This document shows positions 52,801 to 60,256 of a DNA stretch of 64,000 bases, in pieces; position 1 is the stretch's first letter; the number at the start of each line of letters is the position of its first letter. Origin of the DNA: CAZCPB01 sp044223975. GTDB taxonomy: Bacteria > Planctomycetota > Phycisphaerae > Phycisphaerales > UBA1924. The notes under the pieces are model-generated. The model was not told the origin of the DNA, ran no database searches, and worked only from the letters and a program-made list of their open reading frames with translations. The position numbers and the translations under genes are program-made. The stretch covers positions 1-64,000 of the forward strand of contig JBGALI010000008.1 in NCBI GenBank assembly GCA_044223975.1, read 5' to 3'.

Positions 52801-53204
52801 AGATGCTCATCGCCTCGGGCACAGCGCAGCCGGTGTCGATCCCCAGCGGCAAGGGCGCCGGGGGAGCGATGGACCTTGCCGCGATCCTGCGGGCGGCTCC
52901 GGCGCGTTCCGGCCCGCCCGCCAACGCAACGGGCACGCCCCCGCTGGGGATCGACATGACACTTGAGAGCGGCACGCTCGAAGCGCACGAGCAGGCGTTC
53001 TCCGAAACGCCCTCCCGCTACGTGGTCGAGGTGCGCAAGAGCGATGTGGCACGAATCCGCCAGGTGCTTTCCGACTACGGCGGCATTTTCTCGGCAACAC
53101 TGGGAACGCTCGCGCCGCACGGCCGCCTGGTGTGGCCCGGGATGGATGTGGACGTGCCGGTGGATGACCTCGCCCGCGCTTGGCTGGCGCCGCTCGATTG
53201 GTGA
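49866..53204 (+). CDS. purL: Phosphoribosylformylglycinamidine synthase with PurS-like N-terminus
   Basis: A 1112-residue purine-synthesis enzyme (FGAR + ATP + ammonia to FGAM). The first 170 or so residues look like two PurS units (VEVGVRP-type start, then LPGVMDPAAQSVRQAIADL and YDLGGVEPAAAGDLARRML). A PurL linker and ATP-binding region follow: QTWSEHCVHKT, CIKVETHNHPSAIEPYGGAA, GIGGCIRDVMGTG and TDCGAGGFSSAVGEMGG. A second half contains GKDSLNNQL and ACHDCSDGGLLVAVAEML. There is no C-terminal glutaminase, so a separate PurQ is expected. Two segments encoded by octamer repeats (about residues 237-262 and 677-709) interrupt the protein in frame. Start ATG 49866. Confidence 0.93.
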   Translation: MPRVHRIEVGVRPGLPDPRSDAVVRGAGSLGVSLRSARARRVYLVQGDFSGPQVEAVRERLLADPVTESGELGAAACEAGCSIVEVHPLPGVMDPAAQSVRQAIADLVPGIEVQVSTGWRYDLGGVEPAAAGDLARRMLANTVVQAVHERPFVPESLPRGTDYTLNVRRLAIRDLSDGELMKLSREAHLFLSLAEMKAVQAEYRTLGRDPTDIEIETIAQTWSEHCVHKTLKSRIVYRSDGTEGQSDGATKPRSEGARKASEPGMFEIHLGAPGGGAGAPRPVGSAAASGRSDATLLPRDPIDWTNRPGHTVNPDGSVTIDNLLKSTVAAATHELIAGGIDWALSVFKDNSGVIALDENWGVCIKVETHNHPSAIEPYGGAATGIGGCIRDVMGTGLGAKPIASTDVFCVATPGSWDQGTASERPLPPGTLHPRRVLENVVAGVRDYGNRMGIPTVSGAVSFDDRYIGNPLVFCGCIGVIPRTKVKGAARPGDRIIALGGRTGRDGIHGATFSSAELEHTAADEFGHAVQIGNAIEEKRVLDAILRARDEDPRGPLFSGLTDCGAGGFSSAVGEMGGTIGAEVHLDRAPLKYSGLSHAEIWISEAQERMVLAVPPQNLARLKAICAEEHVEVADLGHFGTEGAELRLVYNGTTVGSLPMHFLHEGIPTPTRVAKWGGSDGVTKGRSDEGTTSRTPSSTPSLRHSVASSLLALLSHPDIASKHWIIRQYDHEVQGATVLKPLVGPGSRGPGDASVLEPIAGTGRGIAISQGLQTGIGDPAIGGDPYLMTLAAIDECVRNLVCVGADPSRIAILDNFCWPSCEKPENLGGLVRAAEACYDGAKAYKTPFVSGKDSLNNQLKIEDPATGQVRVIEIPPTLLVTGMGIVPSVARCVTMDAKQSGNSLLLIGETRPAMGGSCYQRLFGLPPEPEGASPGASLVPVTDLDAGPRTARAVAELIRQSLLLACHDCSDGGLLVAVAEMLIASGTAQPVSIPSGKGAGGAMDLAAILRAAPARSGPPANATGTPPLGIDMTLESGTLEAHEQAFSETPSRYVVEVRKSDVARIRQVLSDYGGIFSATLGTLAPHGRLVWPGMDVDVPVDDLARAWLAPLDW
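50577..50641 (+). repeat. Degenerate octamer-repeat segment inside purL
   Basis: About eight units related to TGACGRAG (clearest: CGACGGAG, CGACGAAG, CCACGCAG) run in frame through purL. They encode a hydrophilic stretch (RSDGTEGQSDGATKPRSEGA) that is absent from typical PurL proteins. No right arm is evident, so this may be an old or partial copy of the palindromic element. Confidence 0.7.
51895..51993 (+). repeat. Full palindromic octamer-repeat element inside purL
   Basis: The left arm (51895-51930) is TGACGGAG, TGACGAAG, GGACGAAG, TGACGAGG in tandem. The right arm (51954-51993) is CTCCGTCA, CTGCGTCA, CTCCGTCG, CTTCGTCA. The arms are inverted and enclose a 23-bp centre. The element stays in frame and encodes a Ser/Thr/Arg-rich insert (GGSDGVTKGRSDEGTT...). 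Confidence 0.88.
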
Positions 53205-53350
53205 GTGCCGCTCGCCGGAGTTCGTTCGTACAGCGATAGGGCGGCGACCCGGGGTCTGCCTTCGGCTTCCGGCCGTACATCCTCGGCGCGCGGTTGGGGC
53301 GAACCCGGGCGGTCTCCCTGCGTAGCTTCCGTAGACACACGGAGGCCACC

Positions 53351-53668
53351 ATGATCATCAGAGTCGTATCGGCCCCGGTCCGAGCGACCGCCGGATTCGT
53401 GGACCATGTTCGTGCGCGCCTCGACCTTGCCCTCGACCGCTTCGCCGACCGCGTGGACCGGGTGCTGGTGCGCATCCGCGACGACAACGGCGTCCGCGGC
53501 CCCAAGCACGGGCCGGACAAGCGGTGCACGATTCACGCGATGGTGCGCGGCGCTTCGCCCGTGATGGTGGAGCATCGCGCCGATGATTTCTACGCCGTGG
53601 CGGACGGCGCGGTGCACAAGCTCAAGCGTGCGGTACGCCACAGCATCGACCGCACGCGCCGGCACTAA
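53351..53668 (+). CDS. HPF/RaiA-like ribosome-associated protein
   Basis: A 105-residue protein resembling the N-terminal domain of ribosome hibernation factors: HVRARLDLALDRFADRVDRVLVRIRDDNG, then KRCTIHAMVRGASPVMVEH and a basic tail (HKLKRAVRHSIDRTRRH). The pattern (beta-alpha-beta-beta-beta-alpha) fits HPF/YfiA, which bind the 30S decoding site in stationary cells. It is a short form without the C-terminal dimerisation domain. The ATG at 53351 has a perfect GGAGG. It stands alone between purL and a convergent oxidoreductase gene. Confidence 0.75.
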   Translation: MIIRVVSAPVRATAGFVDHVRARLDLALDRFADRVDRVLVRIRDDNGVRGPKHGPDKRCTIHAMVRGASPVMVEHRADDFYAVADGAVHKLKRAVRHSIDRTRRH

Positions 53669-53699
53669 CGCGCTGCGGAGCGGCCTTCCCGCCGGCAAC

Positions 53700-54668
53700 T
53701 CAGGGCTTGAGCACGATCTTCCCGTGCGCCCCGGGCGCGAGCACTTTGATGTGCGCTTCGGACGCGCTTGCGAGCGGCATCACGGTGCCCACGATCGGCG
53801 TGAGCGAGCCGTTCTCGAGCCCTGCGCCGATGGCCGCGGCGATGCGGGCGATCTCCGGCCCTTTGGCGTGGAGCAGGCTCATCCCCAGGATCGATGAATC
53901 GCGCGACATGGTCTGACGGGGGTTGATCTCGATGCTGCCGCGGTTGCCAATGACGATGACGCGCCCGCCCATGGCCAAAAGCCCGAGGTCCTTCTCGAGG
54001 TTCACGTTGGCGAGCATCTCGAGGACAACGTCGACGCCCCCCGACGGGTACGCGGTGATACGGCGGATTTCGTCCAGGTACGCGGGGTCGGTGTGATCGA
54101 GGGCGTGGTGGGCGCCCTGGGCCGCGACCAGCTCGCGTCCCTCCTGCGTGCCCGCGGTGCCGATCACGCGCATGCCCAGCGCGCGGGCGATCTGCACGGC
54201 GGCGGTTCCGACGCCGCCGCTGGCGCCGTGGACGAGGACCCAGTCGTTGGCCCGAGCGGCGGCGCGGATCACCAGGGCGCGGTACGCGGTGGCGTAGGGA
54301 ACCCAGACGCCGGCGCCCTGCTCGAAGCTGAGGCGCGCCGGGAGCGGGTAGACCTGCTCGATCTCGCACAGACACTGTTCGGCGTAGGTGCCCGTGTTCG
54401 ACCGGGCGATGTACACGCGGTCGCCGGGCGAGAAGTGGGTGACCTCGGGACCGACCTGCTCCACGATGCCCGCGCCGTCGTACCCGGGCGTGTACGGCAG
54501 GGCGGGAAGGACTCCGTAGTTTCCCGAGCGGATATACGTGTCGGCAGGATTGATACCGACAGCGTGGATGCGCACCGCGATCTGGCGATGGTGAGGAGCG
54601 AGATCGGGCACCTCCTCGAGGCGCATGACGTCGGGAGGTCCGAACGCGTGGACACGGATGGCCTTCAC
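53700..54668 (-). CDS. NADPH:quinone oxidoreductase-like MDR protein
   Basis: A 322-residue zinc-independent medium-chain dehydrogenase/reductase: AVGINPADTYIRSGNY and YTPGYDGAGIVEQVG in the catalytic domain, and VHGASGGVGTAAVQIARALG (about 142-161) for NADPH binding. No structural zinc cysteines are seen. It resembles quinone oxidoreductases (zeta-crystallin type). The GTG at 54668 overlaps the stop of the nnrD gene (GTGA), so the two genes are coupled. The natural substrate is uncertain. Confidence 0.88.
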   Translation of the reverse strand: MKAIRVHAFGPPDVMRLEEVPDLAPHHRQIAVRIHAVGINPADTYIRSGNYGVLPALPYTPGYDGAGIVEQVGPEVTHFSPGDRVYIARSNTGTYAEQCLCEIEQVYPLPARLSFEQGAGVWVPYATAYRALVIRAAARANDWVLVHGASGGVGTAAVQIARALGMRVIGTAGTQEGRELVAAQGAHHALDHTDPAYLDEIRRITAYPSGGVDVVLEMLANVNLEKDLGLLAMGGRVIVIGNRGSIEINPRQTMSRDSSILGMSLLHAKGPEIARIAAAIGAGLENGSLTPIVGTVMPLASASEAHIKVLAPGAHGKIVLKP

Positions 54669-55636
54669 GCACGGCTCCTCATCGACGCCAGCACATCGGG
54701 GATAATGTCGGCCAACTCCTCCGGGAGCAGGCCCGCATCGCGACCGGTCGATTTGGCCCAGCGCTCGCCGGCGCGGGCGTGCGCTTCCACCGCGACCTGC
54801 GCGGCTTCGAAGAGTCCGAAGGTCGGTGGGGCCCCCATGCCGGCCTTTGCCCGTGCCGCGGCGATCGCGGCGGGCTCGAGCCTCACGTGCTGCGCGATCA
54901 GTCCAGCGATCACTCCCCCGAGCACGTCGCCGCTGCCGCCGGTCGCCAGGCACGCGTGGCCGGAGGTGCTCGTCCACGTGCGGTGCCCGTCGCTCACGAC
55001 GGTGTTGGCGCCCTTGAGCACGACGATGCACCCCAGGCGCTGCGCGAGTTCTTCGGCGGCGTGGGGCCGGTCGACGGGCGCGACCGGGTCGCGGGTGATG
55101 CGGAACGCGCGGGCGATCCGGGAGAACTCGCCGGGGTGCGGGGTAAGCACCGCCGCGGCACGGAAATCGCGTGAGAGTTCGGGCACCTCGGCCAGCGCGT
55201 TGATCGCGTCGGCATCGACGACGACCGGGGTCTGGTCCTGCTGAACGGCGCGGAGGCTGAGCGCCCGCGTGCCCTCGCTGACTCCAAGCCCGGGGCCGAC
55301 GACGACGCAGCGGCACCCTTCGACCTGGCGATCAAACTCTTCCGCGGCAAGGTGCGGGACGATCCCGCCTTCGTCGTCCACCGCGAGCGCGACGCCCGTG
55401 GCGAACGGGCAGAGCGCCAGCCCTGATTCGATGATCGGCGCGGGCATGATCAGCCGCGCCAGCCCGGCCCCGGCGCGGATCGCCGCGCGGGCCGCCAGCG
55501 CGGGGGCGCCGATCATCCGCACGTCGCCGCGGCAGCACCCACCAAAGACGCAGACGGTCCCGAAGGTGCCCTTATGCCCGCGCGGGTCGCGGGCGGGAAG
55601 GGGTGGGAGGGATGGTGATGATGGGTCCGCGGGCAT
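54665..55636 (-). CDS. nnrD: ADP/ATP-dependent NAD(P)H-hydrate dehydratase
   Basis: A 323-residue ribokinase-fold enzyme that repairs hydrated NAD(P)H. Motifs: GHKGTFGTVCVFGG, VVGPGLG, VVDADAINAL, AVLTPHPGEFSRI and LATGGSGDVLGGVIAG with the catalytic Asp. The epimerase domain (NnrE) that is often fused at the N-terminus is absent. The start ATG 55636 gives a Pro-rich leader of about 20 residues. A quinone oxidoreductase gene follows with a 4-base overlap. Confidence 0.92.
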   Translation of the reverse strand: MPADPSSPSLPPLPARDPRGHKGTFGTVCVFGGCCRGDVRMIGAPALAARAAIRAGAGLARLIMPAPIIESGLALCPFATGVALAVDDEGGIVPHLAAEEFDRQVEGCRCVVVGPGLGVSEGTRALSLRAVQQDQTPVVVDADAINALAEVPELSRDFRAAAVLTPHPGEFSRIARAFRITRDPVAPVDRPHAAEELAQRLGCIVVLKGANTVVSDGHRTWTSTSGHACLATGGSGDVLGGVIAGLIAQHVRLEPAAIAAARAKAGMGAPPTFGLFEAAQVAVEAHARAGERWAKSTGRDAGLLPEELADIIPDVLASMRSRA

Positions 55637-55673
55637 TGGTGATTGATAGACCGCTCGGCCGGCCGCGCGGCGG

Positions 55674-57155
55674 CTATTTCACGCTCTCGACCTTGATGCT
55701 CAACTTCCCGATCACATTCAGAAGGCCCGCCATTGATTCCATCCCGCCCTGGTCGGAGAGATCGGAGACGCCTAGCGCGATGTGCGTGGCGTCGAACGGC
55801 GTCCCGTTGGGCAGAGTTGCGTCGAGATCGACCCAGCGCTTCTGGCCGTCCTTGTCGAGCAGGGCCTGGGCCCACATGTGGTACCCAAAGATCCCCGACT
55901 CGCCCGCGAAATCGTCGACGTACAGCACGCCCACGGCCACCCGCGAGGGGATCCCGTCGGCGCGGAGCAGGGCCGCGAGCAGCACGCCGTGCTCGGAGCA
56001 ATCACCCGCCTTGGTCCGCGCCGTCTCCGACGCGGTGGCGAAGCCAACGTCAAGGCTCTTCTTCTTGATGAACGAGTAGACGAAGCGGCGCAACTTCTCC
56101 GCCCGCTCGGCCTTGCCCTCGGGCGCGTCCTTCAGCGCCCGGGTGGCGAGCTTCTTCACGGTCGGGTCCTCGATGTTCGCGGCCGTGGTGCTGGCCAGGA
56201 AAGTGATGTCGGCGGCTTCGGCGGCGGGCGCCGGCGCGGGGTCGCTGGTGTCCACGCTCAGGCGGGCCCGCGTGGCGTCAACGATTTCGACCTTCTGCGC
56301 GCTGGTGCCGGGGAGCTTGGGCATCTCGCCTTCGGGGATGCTGAGCAGGTAGGTAGCACTGCTGGTCTTGCGCGGGTTCGCGATGGGCTGGTCGGGCTTG
56401 ACGAACGTGCTGATCATGAGCTCCGGGGCCGGCCCGGTCTGGTTCCGCACCTCGGGGCCCGCCTTGATCAGGCTCATTTTCATGCCGCCCATCGCCGTGT
56501 CGGAGCGGATGGCGATGCCCGCATCGTCGATGTACTCGGTGCTGACGATGCCGGGCATCTGGCTGGTCTCGACCGTGGCCTTCGTCACCTTCACGGGCTT
56601 GCCCTCGATGACCACGGTGTCGGGGCCGACGACGCGGTGGGTCATCTTGACGACATCAAGCCCGCCCAAGGGGTCGATCGTCGAAAGGACGATCTCCTTC
56701 TCGCCCTTGGCAAGGCGGTCCCGCAATTGGCGGCCGCCCGCGGCGGGGCAGAGCCACTCGCCGCTGGGGATGGGGCGCTTGGTCTTGGTGGTCTGCCCGG
56801 ACTGGGTGGTCTCGACCTCGATCCCGTCGGGCGTGAAGGTGTACTTCGAATCGACCGGAGTGGCGCTCATCTCCTGGTGGAGCTTCATGGAGACGGGCTT
56901 GCCTTCCGAAGTTTCAACAAATTCTGAGTTCATCGCGATGGCGATGTCGATCGGACCGCGCCGGAGGCGGAACGTCATCTCGGCCTGACTGGTGATCTTC
57001 CCGTCGGCCTCGACTTCCGAAGAGCGCATCCATCCCGCCGGCGCATCAGAGATCAGCACGCGGAACCAGTGCTCCGTTTCGCCGGCGCGGGCAATCCCGG
57101 CAAGAACGAGGGCCACGAAGGCGGCGAGCACGCGGGCGCGGTTGAGTATCTGCAT
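55674..57155 (-). CDS. Exported transglutaminase-like domain protein
   Basis: A 493-residue protein with a signal peptide (MQILNRARVLAAFVALVLAGIARA, cut after ARA). A beta-rich N-terminal half is followed by a transglutaminase/papain-like core: Cys386 in AGDCSEHGVLLAAL, His about 426 in GYHMWAQALL and Asp about 441 in RWVDLDATLP form the expected triad. The family includes peptidases and cross-linking enzymes; which one applies here is unknown. Upstream, the gene diverges from the TatD gene; nnrD follows 37 bp downstream. Confidence 0.85.
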   Translation of the reverse strand: MQILNRARVLAAFVALVLAGIARAGETEHWFRVLISDAPAGWMRSSEVEADGKITSQAEMTFRLRRGPIDIAIAMNSEFVETSEGKPVSMKLHQEMSATPVDSKYTFTPDGIEVETTQSGQTTKTKRPIPSGEWLCPAAGGRQLRDRLAKGEKEIVLSTIDPLGGLDVVKMTHRVVGPDTVVIEGKPVKVTKATVETSQMPGIVSTEYIDDAGIAIRSDTAMGGMKMSLIKAGPEVRNQTGPAPELMISTFVKPDQPIANPRKTSSATYLLSIPEGEMPKLPGTSAQKVEIVDATRARLSVDTSDPAPAPAAEAADITFLASTTAANIEDPTVKKLATRALKDAPEGKAERAEKLRRFVYSFIKKKSLDVGFATASETARTKAGDCSEHGVLLAALLRADGIPSRVAVGVLYVDDFAGESGIFGYHMWAQALLDKDGQKRWVDLDATLPNGTPFDATHIALGVSDLSDQGGMESMAGLLNVIGKLSIKVESVK

Positions 57156-57255
57156 GGGCTGCTCCTGGGCGAGCGGATAGTAGTAAGGCTCGCGCCGGGC
57201 GCACTAACGCGGGACGCCACGCCCGGGCGGGCGGAGCGCCGTATTCTTCGCTCGC

Positions 57256-58041
57256 GTGATCGACACCCATTGCCATCTGACCTTTCCCGACTTTGCGGGG
57301 CGCACGGGCGAAGTGCTCGAGCGGGCCGGCGCGCAGGGGGTGACCGGTGCGATCACGATTTCGACCACCACCACCGACTGCCTGAGCGCGCTCGAGATCG
57401 CCCGCGCGTTCACCAACGTGTGGTGCACCGCGGGCGTGCACCCGCTTTACAGCGACCGCGCGCCCCACGAATGGGCGAACCTCAAGCGTGTGGCCATGGA
57501 CCCGCGGTGCGTGGCGTGGGGCGAGCTGGGGCTTGACAACCACTACGCCAAGCCCCCCCGCGATCTGCAGCGCCGGGTGCTCGAAGAGGAACTGGCGTTC
57601 ATCGAGTCGTGCCGGGCCGAGGGGCTCGTGAAACCCATCGTGCTTCACTGCCGCGAGGCCTTCGATGACCTGATCCCGGTCCTGCGATCGACGCGCCTCG
57701 ACCCCACCCGTTTCGTCTTTCACTGCTTCACGGGCACGCCCGACGACATGCGGAAGCTGCTGGACTTTGGCGCCGTGGTCTCGTTCACGGGTGTCGTCAC
57801 CTACCGCAACGCCCCCGAAGTACGCGAGGCGGCCAAGCTGGTGCCCGACGGCCGGCTCATGGTCGAGACCGACGCCCCGTTCCTCTCCCCCGATCCGCAC
57901 CGAGGCACACGCCCATGCGAGCCGTGGATGTCCTCCGTCACGGCGCGCTACCTTGCCGAGATCCGCGGCCAGGCGTGGGACGATTTTCACGCCATGATCA
58001 ACCGAACCACCACGGAGTTTTACGGAATCCCGGCCACGTAA
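57256..58041 (+). CDS. TatD-family metal-dependent deoxyribonuclease
   Basis: A 261-residue TIM-barrel amidohydrolase-type nuclease. Metal ligands appear in order: DTHCHLTF (start), GLDNHYAK, IVLHCREAF, FHCFTGT and VETDAPFLSPDPHRGTRPCEP. Length matches YcfH/TatD proteins. The usual Glu of GEIGLD is shifted to GELGLDNHY. The start is GTG at 57256. Known members act as 3'-5' exonucleases in DNA repair; a role in turnover of nicked DNA is likely. lgt follows 40 bp later. Confidence 0.9.
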   Translation: MIDTHCHLTFPDFAGRTGEVLERAGAQGVTGAITISTTTTDCLSALEIARAFTNVWCTAGVHPLYSDRAPHEWANLKRVAMDPRCVAWGELGLDNHYAKPPRDLQRRVLEEELAFIESCRAEGLVKPIVLHCREAFDDLIPVLRSTRLDPTRFVFHCFTGTPDDMRKLLDFGAVVSFTGVVTYRNAPEVREAAKLVPDGRLMVETDAPFLSPDPHRGTRPCEPWMSSVTARYLAEIRGQAWDDFHAMINRTTTEFYGIPAT

Positions 58042-58081
58042 CCGATCGCTGTTCCTTCTCTCGCCGCGCTCGAACTCTCCC

Positions 58082-59146
58082 ATGCTCGCCGCCTGGCTTC
58101 ACAACCTCAACCCCGTCATCCTGCACATCACCGGGGCGTGGGCGGTGCGCTGGTACGGCATCGCGTACCTCACGGGCTTTGCCGTCGGGTGGTGGTTGCT
58201 GCGCTGGTGCTCGAAGCGCGGGCTCACGCGCCTGACCCTGCTGCAGGTCGGCGACCTGGTCATGTTCGCGGTCGCCGGGGTCGTTCTCGGTGGGCGGCTC
58301 GGGTACGTGCTCTTCTACCAGCCTTCCCTCGTCTGGACCTTTAGCGACACCGTGCCCTGGTGGGGCGTCCTGATGATCCAGAAGGGCGGGATGTCCAGCC
58401 ACGGCGGCATGATCGGCGTGATCCTCGCGGGCGCCTGGTGGTACCGGCGCCTGGGGCAGGAGCAGTCCGGTGAGAACACGCCCCGGGTCGGCGTGCTCCA
58501 CGTGCTCGACCTGCTGGCCCTGGCGTGCACGCCGGGCCTGATGTTCGGACGCCTGGCGAACTTCGTGAACGGAGAGCTCCTGGGAAGGATCGTCGCCCTC
58601 CCCGGTCAGCCCGCGCCGTGGTGGGCGGTGAAGTACCCCCAGGAACTGATGAGCGGCCACGATCCCGCGGCAGCAAAACTCCTGACACCCGAAGCGGCGG
58701 CGCAGCGCGAGCAGTCGTTGCGGTCGCTCCTCGATCAGGTGGCGCGGCCGGGCGATGACCGCGAGCAGGCGATCCAGCGGTTGATCGAAAGGGTGCAGCA
58801 CGGCTCGCGTGAGCTCACGGCCCAGCTTGACCCCCTGATCTCCGCTCGCCATCCCTCGCAGCTCTACCAGGCCGCGGCGGAGGGGTTGGTGCTGTTCCTG
58901 GTTCTGTTCTTCATATGGCGTCGGCCCCGCAAGCCCGGTGTGATAGGGGCGTGGTTCCTCATCGCGTACGGCGTCATGCGGGTGCTGACGGAGTTCGTGC
59001 GGCTGGAAGACGTGGGCGACCCGCTCGTTCTGGGCCTGCACCGCGGGCAATGGCTGAGCGTGGCCATGGTCGCGGTCGGCGCGATCGGGCTTGCGCTCGT
59101 GGTGCGACGTCCGGTGCCGAAGCTCGGGGGCTGGGGAGTGGCCTAG
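58082..59146 (+). CDS. lgt: Prolipoprotein diacylglyceryl transferase
   Basis: A 354-residue membrane enzyme that adds diacylglycerol to lipobox cysteines. Lgt motifs: AVRWYGIAYLTGF, GGRLGYVLFY, GGMSSHGGMIG (essential His), GRLANFVNGELLGR and RHPSQLYQAAAEG, with a final VLTEFVRLED stretch. E. coli Lgt has 291 residues. The extra length is mostly a charged helical insert of about 65 residues (about 190-258) between the GRLANFVN and RHPSQLY motifs. The ATG at 58082 is well placed. Confidence 0.95.
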   Translation: MLAAWLHNLNPVILHITGAWAVRWYGIAYLTGFAVGWWLLRWCSKRGLTRLTLLQVGDLVMFAVAGVVLGGRLGYVLFYQPSLVWTFSDTVPWWGVLMIQKGGMSSHGGMIGVILAGAWWYRRLGQEQSGENTPRVGVLHVLDLLALACTPGLMFGRLANFVNGELLGRIVALPGQPAPWWAVKYPQELMSGHDPAAAKLLTPEAAAQREQSLRSLLDQVARPGDDREQAIQRLIERVQHGSRELTAQLDPLISARHPSQLYQAAAEGLVLFLVLFFIWRRPRKPGVIGAWFLIAYGVMRVLTEFVRLEDVGDPLVLGLHRGQWLSVAMVAVGAIGLALVVRRPVPKLGGWGVA

Positions 59147-59221
59147 GCCGTCGGTGCTTCCCCATCTGTCCGCTCGCCGTCGGCCCCCCACACCGGCTGT
59201 GCGGGGCACTATCCTCCCCCC

Positions 59222-60256
59222 ATGAACGTCCTTGTTACCGGCGGCGCCGGGTATATCGCTTCCCACGCGTGCCAGCGGCTGCTCCGCGACGGGCACAGCG
59301 TCGTCATCGTCGACAGTCTCATCCGCGGGCACGAGCGTGCGGTCGAACTGCTGCGTGCGCAGAAGGGCGAGGGGCGCGTGCTCGCGTTCGCCAAGTGCGA
59401 CGCGGGCGACCGCGCATCGGTCGAGCCGCTGATGCGCGAGCACCGCATCGGGGCCGTAATGCACTTTGCGGCGCTGGCCGCGGTCGGCGAGTCGATGGCC
59501 GACCCGCTGCTCTATTACCGCACCAACGTCGCGTCGATGCTCGGCCTCCTTGCCGCGTGCCTGGGGGCGGGCGTTGAGCGGTTCGTCTTCTCTTCGAGCT
59601 GCGCCACGTACGGCCAGCCGCCGGAGCACCTGATCCCGGTGCCGGAGGACTGTCCCAAGGCCCCGATCAGCCCGTACGGGATGACCAAGCTGCACGGCGA
59701 GCACATCCTGGCCGACTGCTCCGGCGCGTGCGCGCGGGCGGGGCGGCCGTTCTCGTACGCGGCCCTGCGTTACTTCAACGTCGCCGGCGCGGACCGCACG
59801 GGGGTGCTGGGCGAAGACCACGACCCCGAGACGCACCTGATTCCGGTGGTGATCCAGGCCGCGCTGGGGCGGCGCGACGGCGTGTCGATCTTCGGGACCG
59901 ACTACCCGACGCCCGACGGCACCTGCATCCGAGACTACATCCACGTCGAGGACCTCGCCGACGCCCATGTGACGGTGATGAACGCGCTCAAGCCCGGCGA
60001 CACCCGCGCGTACAACCTGGGCATCGGCAAGGGCTACTCCGTGAAGGAGATCATCCACGCCGTCCGACGCGTAACGCACAAGCCGTTCACGGTCACGGAG
60101 CAGCCCCGCAGGCCGGGCGACCCGCCGCGATTGTTCGCCGACGCGTCGAAGATCCAGCGCGAGCTGGGCTGGCGGGCGTCGATCACCGACCTCGAGGCGA
60201 TCATCGCTTCGGCGTACCAGTGGTTCGGGGCGCACCCCAAGGGGTACCGCTCGTGA
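59222..60256 (+). CDS. galE: UDP-glucose 4-epimerase
   Basis: A 344-residue extended short-chain dehydrogenase that interconverts UDP-glucose and UDP-galactose (or the N-acetyl forms). The NAD site is TGGAGYIASH (residues 6-15). The catalytic Ser is in VFSSSCATYG (about 124-126), and Tyr152/Lys156 are in SPYGMTK. ALRYFNVAGAD and CIRDYIHVEDLADAH are typical GalE. The ATG is at 59222. Its stop overlaps the GTG of the next gene (GTGA). Confidence 0.93.
   Translation: MNVLVTGGAGYIASHACQRLLRDGHSVVIVDSLIRGHERAVELLRAQKGEGRVLAFAKCDAGDRASVEPLMREHRIGAVMHFAALAAVGESMADPLLYYRTNVASMLGLLAACLGAGVERFVFSSSCATYGQPPEHLIPVPEDCPKAPISPYGMTKLHGEHILADCSGACARAGRPFSYAALRYFNVAGADRTGVLGEDHDPETHLIPVVIQAALGRRDGVSIFGTDYPTPDGTCIRDYIHVEDLADAHVTVMNALKPGDTRAYNLGIGKGYSVKEIIHAVRRVTHKPFTVTEQPRRPGDPPRLFADASKIQRELGWRASITDLEAIIASAYQWFGAHPKGYRS

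Noticed and set aside
53205..53350. Small gene or RNA between purL and the HPF-like gene
   Set aside because: No frame with a start signal and no stable conserved-looking fold seen; treated as leader of the HPF-like gene.
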